A stretch of 64,000 nucleotides of DNA from Sceloporus undulatus (GCF_019175285.1 NC_056522.1:67970089-68034088); one strand, 5' to 3'; positions 23,010 to 34,420 are shown, counted from the stretch's first letter. Program-made: numbers and translations. Notes: generated by a model from the sequence alone, not told the origin.

Positions 23010-23229
23010 GGTCCAAAACACACTGCAGAAATAATCCCATTTGAAACCACTTTAACTGCCCTGGCTCAATGCTAGGAAATTCTAGGAACTACTTTTCTAA
23101 GACGTTTAGCCTTCTCTGTCAGAGAGCTCTGGTGTCACAATGAACTACAATTCCCAGGATTCCCTAGCACTGAGTCAGGGCAGTTAAAGCGGTCTCACAC
23201 TGGGTTGTTTCTGCAGTGTGTTTTGGGCC
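23010..23229. mobile_element. Palindromic MITE, family D, copy 2
   Basis: Ends GGTCCAAAACACACTGCAG and CTGCAGTGTGTTTTGGGCC between TTA copies (23007-23009, 23230-23232). The inner block ACTACAATTCCCAGGATTCC is characteristic. Confidence 0.9.
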
Positions 23230-23345
23230 TTAGTTACATCTGACAATGCCATGCCCCCAAAACCTACCTTTGCAGCCTTGCATCATGCTGGCTGAAGCAA
23301 TTCCAAGTTGCTGGGGATTGGGACCATCCTCAACACTTTTCCAGT

Positions 23346-23346
23346 C

Positions 23347-23394
<48 letters not shown>

Positions 23395-23397
23395 TAT
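23346..23397. repeat. (TAA)n microsatellite, tail of the L2-like LINE
   Basis: About 17 units. On the minus strand this is (ATT)n, the simple-repeat tail of the LINE at 24.6-27.4 kb, now separated from it by a Tigger-like insertion. It produces a poly-tyrosine pseudo-frame. Confidence 0.85.
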
Positions 23398-23404
23398 ATT
23401 TCTA

Positions 23405-24618
23405 CAGTCGGCCCTTCTTATATGCAGATTTGCCATCCGCGGATTTGAGCATCCGCAGATGGCAAATCAGGAAATTGTCCCCAATGGCGGCTCGTGTGCA
23501 CGCGCGCCGCCATTGGGGACAACTTCCTTCTCCCTCCCCTCCCTCGCTTCCCTCCTCTCTTCCCTCCCTGCCTCCCCCCCTTTCCTTCCCCTTACTTACC
23601 TTTAAAGTCTCGGCGCTGCTGCCTGGCCTCCGCCGCCGCTGCTGTGGGCAAGCCGGGTGGCAGTGGCGGCAGCAGAGGCCAAGTCTTGGCTTCCTCACCG
23701 CTGCCGTGAAAGGGCACGATGGCGGTGCTGGAGGCCTCTTGGCCCCCAACAGCACCGCCACCGGGCCTTTCTCGCGGTGGTGGTGAAGAGGCAGAGCCAC
23801 TGCGCCGGAGGCCTTCAAGGCCTCTAGTGCCGGCATCTGGCCTCCTCCATGCCCACAGAAGGGCCAGATACTGGTGCTGGAGGCCAAGAGGGACCCAGCA
23901 CCGACACCCGCCCCTTCCATGACGGCAGCGGCGGTGAGGAGGCCGGGTGACGGTGCCGGAGGCCTTGAAGGCCTCTGGCGCTGCTGCCCTCCGCGCCTCC
24001 TCTTAAAAAAAGGCATGTAGGTGGCCAAGGCAGCAACGCCACGAGGCCTTCAAGGCCTCCGGCCACCGTCACCCGGCCGGCTCCTCACCGCCGCTGCCAC
24101 CGCGGAGGGCGGGGTGTGGCTGGGGCCCTCTTGGCTTCCAGCACCAGTATCCGTGGTGGCGGAGGCATGGAGGAGGCCAGATGCCAGCGCTAGAGGCCTT
24201 GAAGGCCTCCGGCACGGTGGCTCTGCCTCCTCACCGCCACCGTGAGAAAGGCCCGGTGGCGGTGCTGTTGGGGGCCAAGAGGCCTCCAGCACCACCATCG
24301 CGCCCTTTCACGGCAGCGGCGAGGAAGCCAAGACTTGGCCTCTGCCGCCGCCGCTGCCACCCAGCTTGCCCTGCAGTGGTGGCGGCAGAGGCCAAGCAGC
24401 CGCACCGAGACTTTAACGATAAGTAAGGGGAAGGAAAGGGAGGGAGGGAAGGGGGGAGGGAAGCGAGGGAGGAGAGGCAGAGGGAGGAATGTTTGTCCCA
24501 ATGGCGGCGCGCGTGCATGCGCGCCGCCATTGGGACAAATGGGACTTGAGCATACGCGGATTTTGGTATATGGGGGGGGGGGCGGAACGGATCCCCCGCT
24601 TATACCAAGGGCCCACTG
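23405..24618. mobile_element. 1.2-kb palindromic GC-rich Tigger-like element, inserted in a LINE 3' UTR
   Basis: Ends CAGTCGGCCCTTCTTATATG and TATACCAAGGGCCCACTG between TA copies (23403-23404, 24619-24620). The arms mirror each other: CAATGGCGGCTCGTG with GCGCGCCGCCATTGGG, then a pyrimidine tract at 23522-23595 against a purine tract at 24425-24486, then GC-rich blocks with GGCCTTCAAGGCCTC repeated about four times in both orientations. Frames of up to 208 residues on both strands are low-complexity products of this palindrome. No transposase; non-autonomous. Confidence 0.85.
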
Positions 24619-24620
24619 TA

Positions 24621-27410
24621 TACCGCTTTTCCATAGATCAAAGCGGTTTACAGACCATATAAAAACCATTAAAAACATCTCATAAAAATAGATAAAATCC
24701 ACTAATACAAATTATACAAAATCTGAACACAATCATTCAACAGGGTAAGGCAGAGAATTGATGGAAATGGGAATACACAACTTCATTTTACAGGGGGGAA
24801 GGCTTGACAGAAGAGGAAGGTTTTGAGCCTCTTTTTAAATGTTACCAGGGAGCTCACAAGACGGAGCTCCTCGGGGAGACCATTCCAAATTTGTGGGACT
24901 GCCACTGAATAGGCCATCCGGGATGTAGAAACATGTTTGGAAGATGGAATTTCCAACAAGTTCTTCCCGGACGTCCTGAGTGTGCGGGGCGGATTATATG
25001 GGGAGATGCGGTCCCTCAAGTAATTCGGGCCCAAGCCATATAGGGCTTTATAGGTATTAACCAACACCTTGTATTGTGCTCAGAAGCGAATGGGCAGCCA
25101 ATGAAGATCTTTCAAGATAGGTGTTATATGGTCAAACCTGGACACACCAGTGACCAATCTGGCTGCCATATTTTGTACTAACTGAAGCTTCCGGACTTGG
25201 TACAAGGGTAGGCCCATGTAGAGCGCATTACAGAAATCTAGACGAGAGGTTACCAGAGTGTGTACCACAGTTTCAAGGTCCCTTTGGCCGAAGTAGGGTC
25301 ACAGTTGGCGTATTAACCAAAGTTGATAGCAAGCACTTCTGACCGTCGCATCTACTTGAGATGTCAACTGCAGAGACGAGTCCTGAGGTACTCCTAAACT
25401 GCGAACTTTGTCCTTCAGGGGAAGTGTGACCCCATTCAGGACAGGTGGATAAACTTTCTTCCCCAGGCCTGGGGAACCTATCACAAGCACTTCCATTTTC
25501 TCTGGATTCAGAATGAGTTTGTTTTCCCTCATCCAGCCCATTACCGACTCCAGGCAGGCGTTCAAAGGAGAGACTCCATCCTTAGTCACTGCATCAGTCA
25601 GAGAGACAGAGAAGCATATTTGGGTGTCATCAGCATACTGATAACATTGTGCCCCGTGTCTCCGGATAATCTCTCCCAGCGGTTTCATGTAAATGTTAAA
25701 CAAAGTGGGGAACAAGATAGCTCCCTGAGGGACACCAGATGTAAGTTCCCTCTTAGAGGAGCAAGTGTCCCCCAACTGCACCATCTGGAATCTGCCCAAG
25801 AGGTAGGAACGGAACCACTGGAGCGCAGTGCCCCCGATACCCAACTCCCTTAGGCGTTCCAGAAGGATACCGTGGTCAATGGTATCGAAAGCCGCTGAGA
25901 TGTCCAAAAGCACCAACAAGATCACACTTCCCCTGACAATGCCCAGACGGAGATCATCGACTAAGGTGACCATGGCAGTCTCAACTCCAAATCCCGCTCT
26001 GAAGCCAGTTTGAAATGGGTCCAGATAATCGGTTTCATCCAAGACAGATTGGAGCTGGAAGGCAACTGCTCTCTCAATCACCTTGCCTAAGAAAGGCAAT
26101 AATGAGACCGGCCTATAGTTGTTCCTTATCAGGGGGTTGAGGGAGGGTTTTTAAAGTAGTGGTTTGACTATCACTAGTTTTAAACTAGATGGAAATTTTC
26201 CCTTTTTGAATTATGCATTAATTATCCACCACAATAATGATGTTACCGCATCGCCACCCTGGGCGGTCAGCCAAGAAGGGCAGGGATTGAGAGAGCATGT
26301 CGTCTTCCTAACACTTCCAAGAAGCTTGTCCACTTCATTGGTATGCACAAACTCAAAGTGATCCAGTTTAACAGAGTCCACGGAAGCTCTGGACACCTCT
26401 TCTATGGTTTTTGATGAAGTGCCAGCGTCGAGATCAGCCCTTATCCGAGAGATTTTATCTGCAAAGAAGTTGTTAAAATCGTCACAGCAGGCCTTAGTTG
26501 GTTCTAAAATAGGGTTCAGAGCGGGAGAAAGCTGAGTCAGCTCCCTAACCATCCTGAACAGCTCTGCTGGACGTGACTCTGCAGACACAATACATGCAGC
26601 ACAGAAGGAGTTCTTTGCTGCATCTATTGCCACTCCATAAGACTTCAAAAGAGCCTCATGGAGTGTATTGTCGGATAAGTGCTGGTGTCTCCGCCAGCTG
26701 CGCTCTAGTCGTTGCGTGGACTGCTTCATTTCCCGGAGATCTTCCATATACCAGGGTTTCTTATTAGAAGCGAGCCGGAAAGGACGCTTAGGAGCGATAT
26801 TGTGTATAGCCCTGGAGAGATCATTATCCCAGATGTAATCAGGGCTTCAACAGAATCGCCATCAGATCCAACCATAAACCCCTCTAAGGTTTCTTGGGAA
26901 CCTTTTGGGTTCCATCAGCCTTCGAGTGTGGACCATCCTAATAGGTCCTCCACCCCGGGGGTGATTTGGATAGTTGCCTTAAGTCGAACCTCAACCAGGA
27001 AATGGTCCGTCCATGACAAGGCAGAGGTACTACATACCTCTGCCCACGGATTATCCCAATCCGTACTAAAGACGACATCAAGCGTATTACCTGCGCAATA
27101 CGTTGGGCCCGAGACTAACTGGGACAGACCCATGGCCATCATGGAAGCCATGAACTCCTGAGCTGCACTCGTCAGATTTTGTGAGCCGGCCTCAAAAGGG
27201 ATGTTGAGGTCCCCCAGAACAAGAAGTCTGGGAGACTCCAACACCAGTTCCGAGACCAGCTGTGTCAGCTCAGCTAGGGAGTCTGTTAGCCCACGGGGTG
27301 GACGGTAGACCAACAGGATCCCCAGACTGTCCCTAGCCTTCAGGGTCAGGTAAATACACTCAATATAGTCTGTTTTCAGGATGGGGTTCCTGGTCAAGTT
27401 AAAGGTGTTT
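24621..27410 (-). mobile_element. L2-like LINE, 5'-truncated, endonuclease plus reverse transcriptase
   Basis: Read on the minus strand. An APE-type endonuclease C-terminus at 27397-26915 shows LVYRPP, LGDLNIPFE and TDHFLVEVRL. The linker and RT N-terminus lie at 26747-26211. The RT core at 26099-25299 shows DISAAFDTIDHGILL, GVPQGAI, YQYADDTQICFS and LNPEKMEVL. The C-terminus at 25268-24783 shows LVTSRLDFCNALY, LHWLPIRF, KALYGLGPNYLRD and TFKKRLKTFLF. The reading frame is broken between these blocks by at least three stops or shifts. Unlike typical copies it keeps the endonuclease end. The 3' UTR runs to 24621 and resumes at 23402 beyond the Tigger-like insertion. Confidence 0.9.
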
Positions 27411-27555
27411 TATGTACATGAAGGGGATCAAGAACAGGCAACAGGAAAGACCCCTCAGGGTCTTGCCACAATTGCTTGTTTGAAGGGACCTTCAACTGGG
27501 AGAGCACTGCAAATGTCATTTCCCAGCACCCCATTTCCAGATACTAGATAAATAG

Positions 27556-27784
27556 CATGAGAGCCATCATGATGTAGTGATTTGAATGTTGGGTTATAAC
27601 TCTGCAAACCAGGTTTTGATTCCCAGCTTGGCCATGAAAGCCACTGGCCAAGTCACATGCTCTCAGGTTCAAGGGAAGGCAATGGCAAACCTCCTCTGAA
27701 CAAATCTTGCCAAGAAAACTTAATGATAGCTTCAACTTTGGTTCACCATAAATCAGAAACAACTTGAAGACACACAACAACAAG
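27556..27784 (+). mobile_element. ACA/Squam-type tRNA-derived SINE
   Basis: A head like a tRNA (GATGTAGTGATTTGAATG; GGTTTTGATTCCCAGCTTGG as B box), then CAAGTCACATGCTCTC, AAGGCAATGGCAAACC, ATCTTGCCAAGAAAAC, and the tail CACACAACAACAAG. Full length, moderately diverged. Confidence 0.9.
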
Positions 27785-27837
27785 AAGAAGATAGCAAGAC
27801 AGATTACAGCCAGCAGTCATCCCAACCTAGTGATCTC

Positions 27838-27912
27838 AACATTTCAAAGCATTAAGCCAGGGCAGTTAAAGTGGTGTCAGACTGGATTATTTCTGCAGTG
27901 TAGATACAGCCC
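27838..27912. mobile_element. Half of a family D MITE
   Basis: GCCAGGGCAGTTAAAGTGG, GACTGGATTATTTCTGCAG and the end CAGCC. Only the right arm is present. Confidence 0.6.
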
Positions 27913-27917
27913 CAGTT

Positions 27918-28090
27918 ACAGTGCTATGATTTCACTTTAACTATCTGTGGAATCCTGGGCTTTAAGCACTGAAGCTCTCTGGCTGAGAATTCTACACACT
28001 CCCCTTTAAATTTCAGATCCCAAGTTTCCATGCAATATTGCCATGGCAGTTCAAGTAGAGTCAAAAATGTGTTGTGTGAAAGGTCCCAAG
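27918..28090. mobile_element. D-related MITE variant
   Basis: TGATTTCACTTTAACTATC pairs with GGCAGTTCAAGTAGAGTCA. GAAGCTCTCTGGCTGAGAAT and a GTGTTGTGTGAAAGGTCCC end match 13380-13570. Confidence 0.6.
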
Positions 28091-28179
28091 AATCTTGACT
28101 TTGAATCTCTTGTTCCTGTGCTACATCTGTGTAATGTGAAATGGCCCACCCGTGGCACAGCAGTTTTCTCCTGCTGCCA

Positions 28180-28484
28180 TGATACTAGGATTCTGAGATC
28201 ATCCAATGAAACCAAATAGTGTGCGAATTGGGGCAGATGCACACTGAACCTAGTTAAACCTTGGAATTTGTTACTACAAGATATGGTGATGAACACCGAC
28301 GTAGATGGTTTTAAAAAGGATTTGGGGGGATTAATGAAAGATAAGGCTATCACTGGCTAGTAGTCATGATGGCTATGTGCTACTTCCAGGAGACTGGCAA
28401 CATTTTCAATACTAGTTGTTGACAAGCAACAGGGAACAAGACCTGCTGCCCTGACATCTTTCTTGTTGGATTCCCAATGGACAT
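28180..28484 (+). mobile_element. CR1-type LINE 3' end
   Basis: Encodes a degraded C-terminus (WNLLLQDM, DVDGFKKDLGGLMKDKAIT) and the following 3' UTR block CTAGTAGTCATGATGGCTAT. It differs from the CR1 at 47.97 kb, so it is a second subfamily. Confidence 0.65.
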
Positions 28485-28487
28485 TTG

Positions 28488-28709
28488 GGTCCAAAACACA
28501 CAGCAGAAATAATCCAGTTTGAGACTGCTTTAACTGCACTGGCTCAATGCTAGAGAATTCTGGGATGTGTAGTTTTGTGAGACATTTAGTCTTCTTTGTC
28601 AGTGATCTCTCATGCCACAATAAATTACAATTACCAGGATTCTCTAGCACCGAGCCAAGGCAGTAAAAGTGACCTCAAACTGGATTCTATCTGCAGTGTG
28701 TTCTGGACC
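28488..28709. mobile_element. Palindromic MITE, family D, copy 4
   Basis: GGTCCAAAACACACAGCAG start and CTGCAGTGTGTTCTGGACC end, with TTA following. The inner block AATTCTGGGATGTGTAGTTT is present. Confidence 0.85.
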
Positions 28710-28777
28710 TTAGTTGGCTGCTATGGGAAAACAAGGTTTTTGGCTAGACAGGGCATTGCTTGTGCTCTGATATTCTA

Positions 28778-28983
28778 GGCTGCTGCCAAACTACAGAATT
28801 TATGCAGTTGGACACCATTTTAACTGTCATTGACCTATCCTATGGAATTTTGGGATTTGTAGTTTGTTGTGGCACACAAAACTAAATACCTCACAAAACT
28901 AAAAAACCCAAAATTCCATAGCATTGAGCCACAGCAGTTAAAGCAGTGTCAAACTACATTAATTCTGCAGTGCATATGCAGCC
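28778..28983. mobile_element. Palindromic MITE, family D, copy 5 (variant ends)
   Basis: GGCTGCTGCC and GCATATGCAGCC ends. GGAATTTTGGGATTTGTAGT faces AAAACCCAAAATTCCATAGC on the other arm. Confidence 0.75.
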
Positions 28984-29299
28984 TACAGGCACAACAATAA
29001 CAAACAAAAACACAGTGAATTCAGGAACATTCATAGATGTTTCCTGGATAGTTGCATTAAAAATGACAAGTATACTTTTTTCCCTTCCTGTGGGTAGCAC
29101 TTATGTGGCTTTATAAAAATACAAAAATCAATAGAACAGTAAAAAGAAATCTTACAAAAGCAAGCCCTGAGGAAAATTTCCATTATACTTTTTAAATGGT
29201 TCCTCCAGTCAGCACGGAAACGTTTTAGGAGAATATCTAAGAGAACAGCCATTAGTACTGTCACTGTTCTTGATGAGATAATGCTAAAAAAAATTCACT

Positions 29300-30203
29300 G
29301 TTTATCACACAGAGATTTTTGGGGCTTTTTGCAGCTCAGTTCTGACGTAACTGTGGGTCCAACGATGTGAATTCATGCTAAAATGTGATGTATTATCTCA
29401 CGTGATTGCTTTCTATGGGGGTGTTCTTACAAGGCGCTTCTGCATTCAATCTGCACTGACTCCTCATTTTCGTGAATTTGGAAACAAGTGAATTCGATTT
29501 CACTTCGAACTGGCCTGGTGTGGAAGATATTCCAACGTTGCCCCCCCCTTGGCCCCCTGCTCCTTCATCCACCTCCTCCTCCTTCACCCCATCTCATCCT
29601 CTCTGCCACCCTGCCACCCATCCCATCACCCCCTGACTGCTCCTTGTCCTGATCCTGGCCCCAATGACCCCCTGCCACCTATCCCATTATCCCCTGACTG
29701 CTGCTACATCCTGATCCTGGCCCTGGTGACCCGTGACCTATCCCATCACCCCCTAACTGTTCCTTCATCCTGATCCTGGCCCTGGTGACCCCGTGACCTA
29801 TCCCATCATCCCCTGCCTGCTCCTTCATCCTGATGAAGGATGACAGCTAAGGAGGGGGCAGGGAAGGAGGACAGCGTCCAGAGCCCCACTGAGCATGCGC
29901 AAGGGTGCCAATTCGAATCATTGAACCCTCAAAGTATGTTCCGGTGTGGTAATACAATGTGCACTCACCATGCTTTGCATCACGTGACTTGTCTGGAATT
30001 GAACTGACTTCGCTCCCCCCCCTCAATTCAGAAGGGCAACGGAAAGGCAACCAGGTGTGGTAAAACATCACGTTTTAACGTGAATTCGCATTGCTAGACA
30101 GGAGTGGCTCCGGATCCAGAGTGAAAAAACATCATGTTTTGCATCGCTAGAACAGGAGTGACTGCAGATCTGAGCTGCAAATCCCCCACGTGTGATAAGG
30201 TCC
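29300..30203. mobile_element. 0.9-kb non-autonomous DNA element carrying a minisatellite
   Basis: Ends TTTATCACACAGAGATTT and CCCCACGTGTGATAAGGTCC. Just inside, TTTTTGCAGCTCAG faces CTGAGCTGCAAATC. Sub-terminal blocks GTGAATTCATGC and ACGTGAATTCGC also pair. There is no transposase frame. The ends resemble those of the 268-bp element at 13.1 kb. Confidence 0.65.
29600..29845. repeat. Minisatellite, ~61-bp unit, about four copies
   Basis: The units share CCTGATCCTGGCCC, GTGACC and CCTATCCCATCA(C/T)CCCCTG. A pyrimidine-rich array in the middle of the 29.3-30.2 kb element. Confidence 0.85.
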
Positions 30204-30489
30204 TAAGTTTTACCTGTAAAGTTCAGGATGTACTATGAGCATAAACCTTGGCTTGCTTTTTCCCACTCAGAAGGAACTGAAATGCAAACAAATGGAGCAT
30301 TCATTGATAAATGAGCAGACTGGTCTTTCTTAGTTCTCCCAAACAATGGGTATCTCTGCAAAAGAATATACCTTCTTTGTTTTTGGTGCTTGGAATGATA
30401 CATTGCTATGAAACATACTGGTAATATATCTTACCTGCCAAATTTAATGTGTTCTCATGTTCTCATTATCTAAAACATGTTTCCAGCAC

Positions 30490-30622
30490 CCACAATACAA
30501 TAACATCCAAAATCCACAAAAGAGTGATACTTTTATTGAGCTAACCAAAAATACACAAAATACATTATGCAAACTCTCAAAACTCCACTGGCTTCCGCAT
30601 CAGGCAAATGTGTTACAAATAA
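30490..30622 (-). mobile_element. Retroelement terminal-repeat fragment, second hammerhead-like family (tentative)
   Basis: The reverse strand reads CTGATGCGGAAGCCAGTGG, GTTTGCATAATGTATTTTG, then TCAATAAAAGTATCACTC and TTTGTGGATTTTGGATG. Related 3' parts occur at 31280-31348 (minus) and 46326-46450 (plus). Penelope-like origin is inferred only. Confidence 0.4.
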
Positions 30623-30689
30623 TATAGAATAAGAAAGATGTGATGATGTTAGAGACATTTTGTCAAGATGCTGATTTTGTTATTGTCAG

Positions 30690-30900
30690 TTAAGATGGTC
30701 TGGAGGAATATCCTCTTGTAAAACGTTTTCTGCAATGGCTCCTAGACTTTGGAACAACTTACCAGAAGAGATCCTTCTTATATCTTCTTTGGAAGCCTTC
30801 AAGAGGGCATTGAAGATGGATCTCTTCCGGCAGCCCTATCCAACGGATCTCCTCTAATCTGATTTTGAACCTCTGGATACGATGACTTGATTCTTATGAC

Positions 30901-30950
<50 letters not shown>
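30690..30950 (+). mobile_element. L2-type LINE 3' fragment with (ATT)n tail
   Basis: Encodes AMAPRLWNNLPEE, SSLEAFKRALKMDLFRQPY and stops at 30856. The 3' part leads into (ATT)n at 30901-30948. The peptide matches the C-terminus of L2-clade ORF2. Confidence 0.75.
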
Positions 30951-31279
30951 CAATGTAGGCAGAGGCCACTCTGGCCACGTGGGCTCTGGGACACAAAGTC
31001 ATAAAATCCAGGCAATAAAATTTCAATTATATTAGCAACAAGAAAAAGTAACTTCCTTTGAGATCCAGGCAGTTTCTCTGCCCCTTTCTTTAGACAGAGA
31101 ATGTTGAATTTCGCAAGAAGACCTGTACCATTGCTTCTGGGGAAAGCTTTAGGTGTGTGTTGGTAAAACCCCCAAATACCATTCCAATAAAAAAAAGTTT
31201 CATCTTTGTTGCAGATAGAAACCTCAAAAGCCTCAGTCCCTTGGCTCCCTCTACTTTAGGATTCCCATGTTGCAGCATT

Positions 31280-31348
31280 CTCTTGTCCAGAAAACGTATC
31301 CAGGAGGAGCCATGTTGATCATACAGCAAAATACAATACGATCCAAAA
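31280..31348 (-). mobile_element. Terminal fragment of the same retroelement family as 30490-30622
   Basis: The reverse strand has TTTGTGGATTTTGGATCG and ATGATCAACATGGCTCCTCC, which fits the 3' end seen at 46390-46450 (CATGACCAACACAGCTACCC). Confidence 0.45.
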
Positions 31349-31505
31349 TCCACAAAACAGCATTTGGGAGGGGCAAAAATTATGTTTTGCTGGAGCAGGT
31401 ACAACAGAAATCGCAGACTTTCAAGGTCTCCTGAGGAGCTAATGCAACCCCCCTCCTTTTCAAAGTTCGCCACTCCTGTTATAAGAACTTTAACTACTGA
31501 AAGCA

Positions 31506-31680
31506 GCGCAGATTTGTTATTGTTATGTGCTTTCAAGTTGATTCCAACATATGGCACCCCATTACAAGGTTTTCTTGGCAATATTTATTCAGAAGAGGTT
31601 TGCCATTGCCTTCCTTCAGGTGAATATGACTTGCCTAAGGTGGTTTTCCGTTGCTGAATGGGAATCTGAACTCTGGCCTG
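31506..31680 (-). mobile_element. ACA/Squam-type SINE
   Basis: GTGCTTTCAAGTTGATTCC, AGGTTTTCTTGGCAATATTT, GAGGTTTGCCATTGCCTTCC and TGACTTGCCTAAGGTGG are the reverse complement of the SINE body. The head is worn. Confidence 0.8.
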
Positions 31681-31685
31681 CTAAA

Positions 31686-31893
31686 TACCTTAAAGGCATC
31701 AAATGCCATCTGACCTTAGAAGCTAAGCAGTCTCAGCCCTGGTTGGTAGTTGGATGGGAGACTGCTAAGGAATACCTGGTGCTGTAGCCTGTATTTCAGG
31801 GGAAGGAACTGGCAAAAACCACTTGTGAGTATTCCTTGCTTAAGAAACCTCTATGAAATTAATGGGATCACCATAAGTTGACAGGCAACTTGC
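31686..31893 (+). mobile_element. 5S-rRNA-derived SINE, best copy
   Basis: CATCTGACCTTAGAAGCTAA, GCAGTCTCAGCCCTGGTTGG and TTGGATGGGAGACTGC reproduce the 5S internal control region (A box, intermediate element, C box). The tail has ATTTCAGGGGAAGGAACTGG and CACCATAAGTTGACAGGC. It abuts the ACA SINE, which runs in the opposite sense. Confidence 0.9.
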
Positions 31894-31999
31894 ACTCTCC
31901 ACTACTCAAACCACTGCTCATTATGTTTGCTCAGCTACCTCATGCTGGTTCAGCATTTCAATATCTACTGCTAAATTAATTAAAATATGTAATAAAACC

Positions 32000-33370
32000 A
32001 TTTAAGAGATACAATACAATGACTACTTCCAACCCTATTTTAACCTACTCTTGCACTCTGAACCAAACCTAATACTCAGCCGTATCAAATAATTAAGAGA
32101 AAGAACATAATAGCCACTGTTGCCACATGTTTGTGACCATTTCTGTATCTGCAAATGAATTAATTCACATGATCAACACATGATTTCTTAGATGCTGGGC
32201 TATAATCAAGCTGTGGCATGAGGAAATTACATTTCATACGTATCCTGAGGGGAATTAGCAAACTGAATACAGGGCATATAAACAGAGAGAGGGAGTTTAA
32301 TGTTATGTATGTATGTATGTATGTATGTATGTATGTATTACATTAAGAAATATACCTCTCATATATGAGAGAGATTTTACAGAAAGGGAAAACTGGTCAG
32401 TCAAACACATTTCAGCTTCGAGCCTCTGAACAACAGTTGCTTGTACTGAAACCAAATCAAGAAATAATAGAGAAAACTGATAGACAGGAAAATTATTGGT
32501 GTCAAATAAAGAAATAGGGAGGGTACTAGGAATTTGGAAGGAGATGCTGATTACCTAGATGCAGTTTGGCAAACATGAAATATAAAATAGCCCAGGGTTG
32601 GGCAACATGCAGGGTAGAATGAAGAGATGATAGAAAGAATGTTTAGAGGGGAAAGAAAATAAGAAGGAAAGGTTGGTTTAAATGCAGGTATTTCCCTATT
32701 TCAGAGGTAATGGGATTTCGGGGAAGGTACTTCTCCAAGGGCTCTTGGACATCTGGAATTTCTTCAGATGGATTGGATAACAGGCCTATTGAGGAATTAA
32801 TTACTGGGTCAACTCATCTGCTATTACAAAACAACATCTAGTGAGCTTAACCCTTATCCTTCTGGATCCTTCCTGAAACAGCTGAGTCACAAAGATCTAC
32901 AATTCCAGAAACTGGAATCTGTGTAAAAGGCATGGGCTTGTCCCCACTGAAAGGCAAACAAGATTGCTTATCATGACAACGTCACAGATTATCTAAAGAT
33001 GATGGGTAACCTTGCTGAGTCATGAAAGATAGGCTAGATAGTCTCTTCTTGCACACACACATGGAAAATGTCAGTTCTTGAGAAAGATAGGAGAAGACAA
33101 GGTTGCTAAAAATTACTGCTCTGTCACTAGGTTAGATTAAGAAATGACACAAAACAAATTTAAAATGTTTACATTTACACACAATTACTTGTATTTTTCT
33201 TATCTCTCCATGTATAGTACATGGTTCTTCACACTACTGAGAAATAATAGATCCTTTTCCAGAAGGCATTTGCAATGTAAAATTGACGACAAGAAAGAAA
33301 ATAGATGAAGCAAACACATAGACACAGGTAGAATGATCAGAGAAAATGCATTTAAAGATGTAGTTCTATA
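32000..33370. other. Unassigned stretch with a (TATG)n run
   Basis: (TATG)n lies at about 32303-32338. No gene or dispersed repeat recognised otherwise. Confidence 0.4.
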
Positions 33371-33373
33371 CAT

Positions 33374-33507
33374 CAAAGGTGAGTAACCGATGATCCTCCA
33401 GATGTACTTGGCTTGTTATTGCCATGCTCCTCATTACTGGCTGCACTGGCTACTGATAGGAGCTGTAGTCCAACAACATCTGGAGGACCTCAGTTTGCCC
33501 GTTACTG
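33374..33507. mobile_element. hAT-like MITE, family K
   Basis: CAAAGGTGAGTAACCGATG start. GATCCTCCAGATG pairs with CATCTGGAGGACC. GAGCTGTAGTCCAACAACAT is typical of the family. Confidence 0.75.
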
Positions 33508-33957
33508 ATGAATACAACTGCATTTTAAACTACAGTACATTTGTTTTAAACATCTCTTGCTCTGTTGTCCTCTGTTCACATCCTTATTGACAATTTACGC
33601 TGCAGTTGACAGACCTCTTAGGAAGGGATCTAGTCATTATTTATCAACAGTGTAAAGATTGTTATATATACTTATGCAAGGCTTATGCACAGAATTTTTC
33701 AGTAATAGCACTTACATTTAATTATATTTGAAAATGTCTGAATGGCTGTTATGAACTAGCAGTACTCTGAGTTCTTATGTGCCAACATGAATATTAAAAC
33801 CAAACTAGATTTAAAGGGGGAAATACATAATTTGACTTCTCAATCTTCTCTGCACTTACTGGGATGGGCATAGTTATTTGGACTGAGGCTATGGTGACAG
33901 GGTAAGGAAAATGTAACAACAGTGATGGTGGGCTACTTCTGGCCCACATATGTATGG

Positions 33958-33987
<30 letters not shown>
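33958..33987. repeat. (TA)n microsatellite
   Basis: About 14 TA units. It yields an isoleucine/tyrosine pseudo-frame on the minus strand. Confidence 0.95.
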
Positions 33988-33990
<3 letters not shown>

Positions 33991-34420
33991 CGTATTTCAG
34001 AAACAATGTGAATCTTTTGCAGTGCCTGGAAAAAGTGTTTTTGTGACAATTCCCAGAAACCCTAATCAGCATAAGCAGTGGTCATCGTGAACTCCTTCAG
34101 TCACTATTTCACACTCTGCCCTTTACAAGTATCACTTCTTTCCTCCTAGCACACTTACTGAGCTAAGAGTACAATCCTAGCTCACAACCCCATGAGCCTC
34201 CCATTTAGGATCTTCTGGGAAGGCCCTTCTCTGTGTCCCACCACTCTCACAGATGAATATGGGAGGAACATGGGGAGGGCCTTCCTAGAGAAGTTAGACT
34301 AGCACCCTGCTTGCTATCCTTCCATAGGCCAGTGAAGACTTTTTTGCTTTAGCAGGTCTTTCAGGACTGGTTGTTCATGGAGAAAGAGCCTTTCATAATG
34401 TGCTGAATAGTCTATAGAGG

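Noticed and set aside
23230-23436. Poly-tyrosine frame
   Set aside because: Translation of (TAA)n; the LINE tail.
23402-24028. 208-residue frame, plus several 70-170-residue frames to 24702
   Set aside because: They lie in a GC-rich palindrome and occur on both strands with alanine/proline/arginine-rich low-complexity sequence.
29600-29845. Possible CRISPR-like array
   Set aside because: Units are contiguous with no unique spacers; it is a minisatellite in a vertebrate DNA element.
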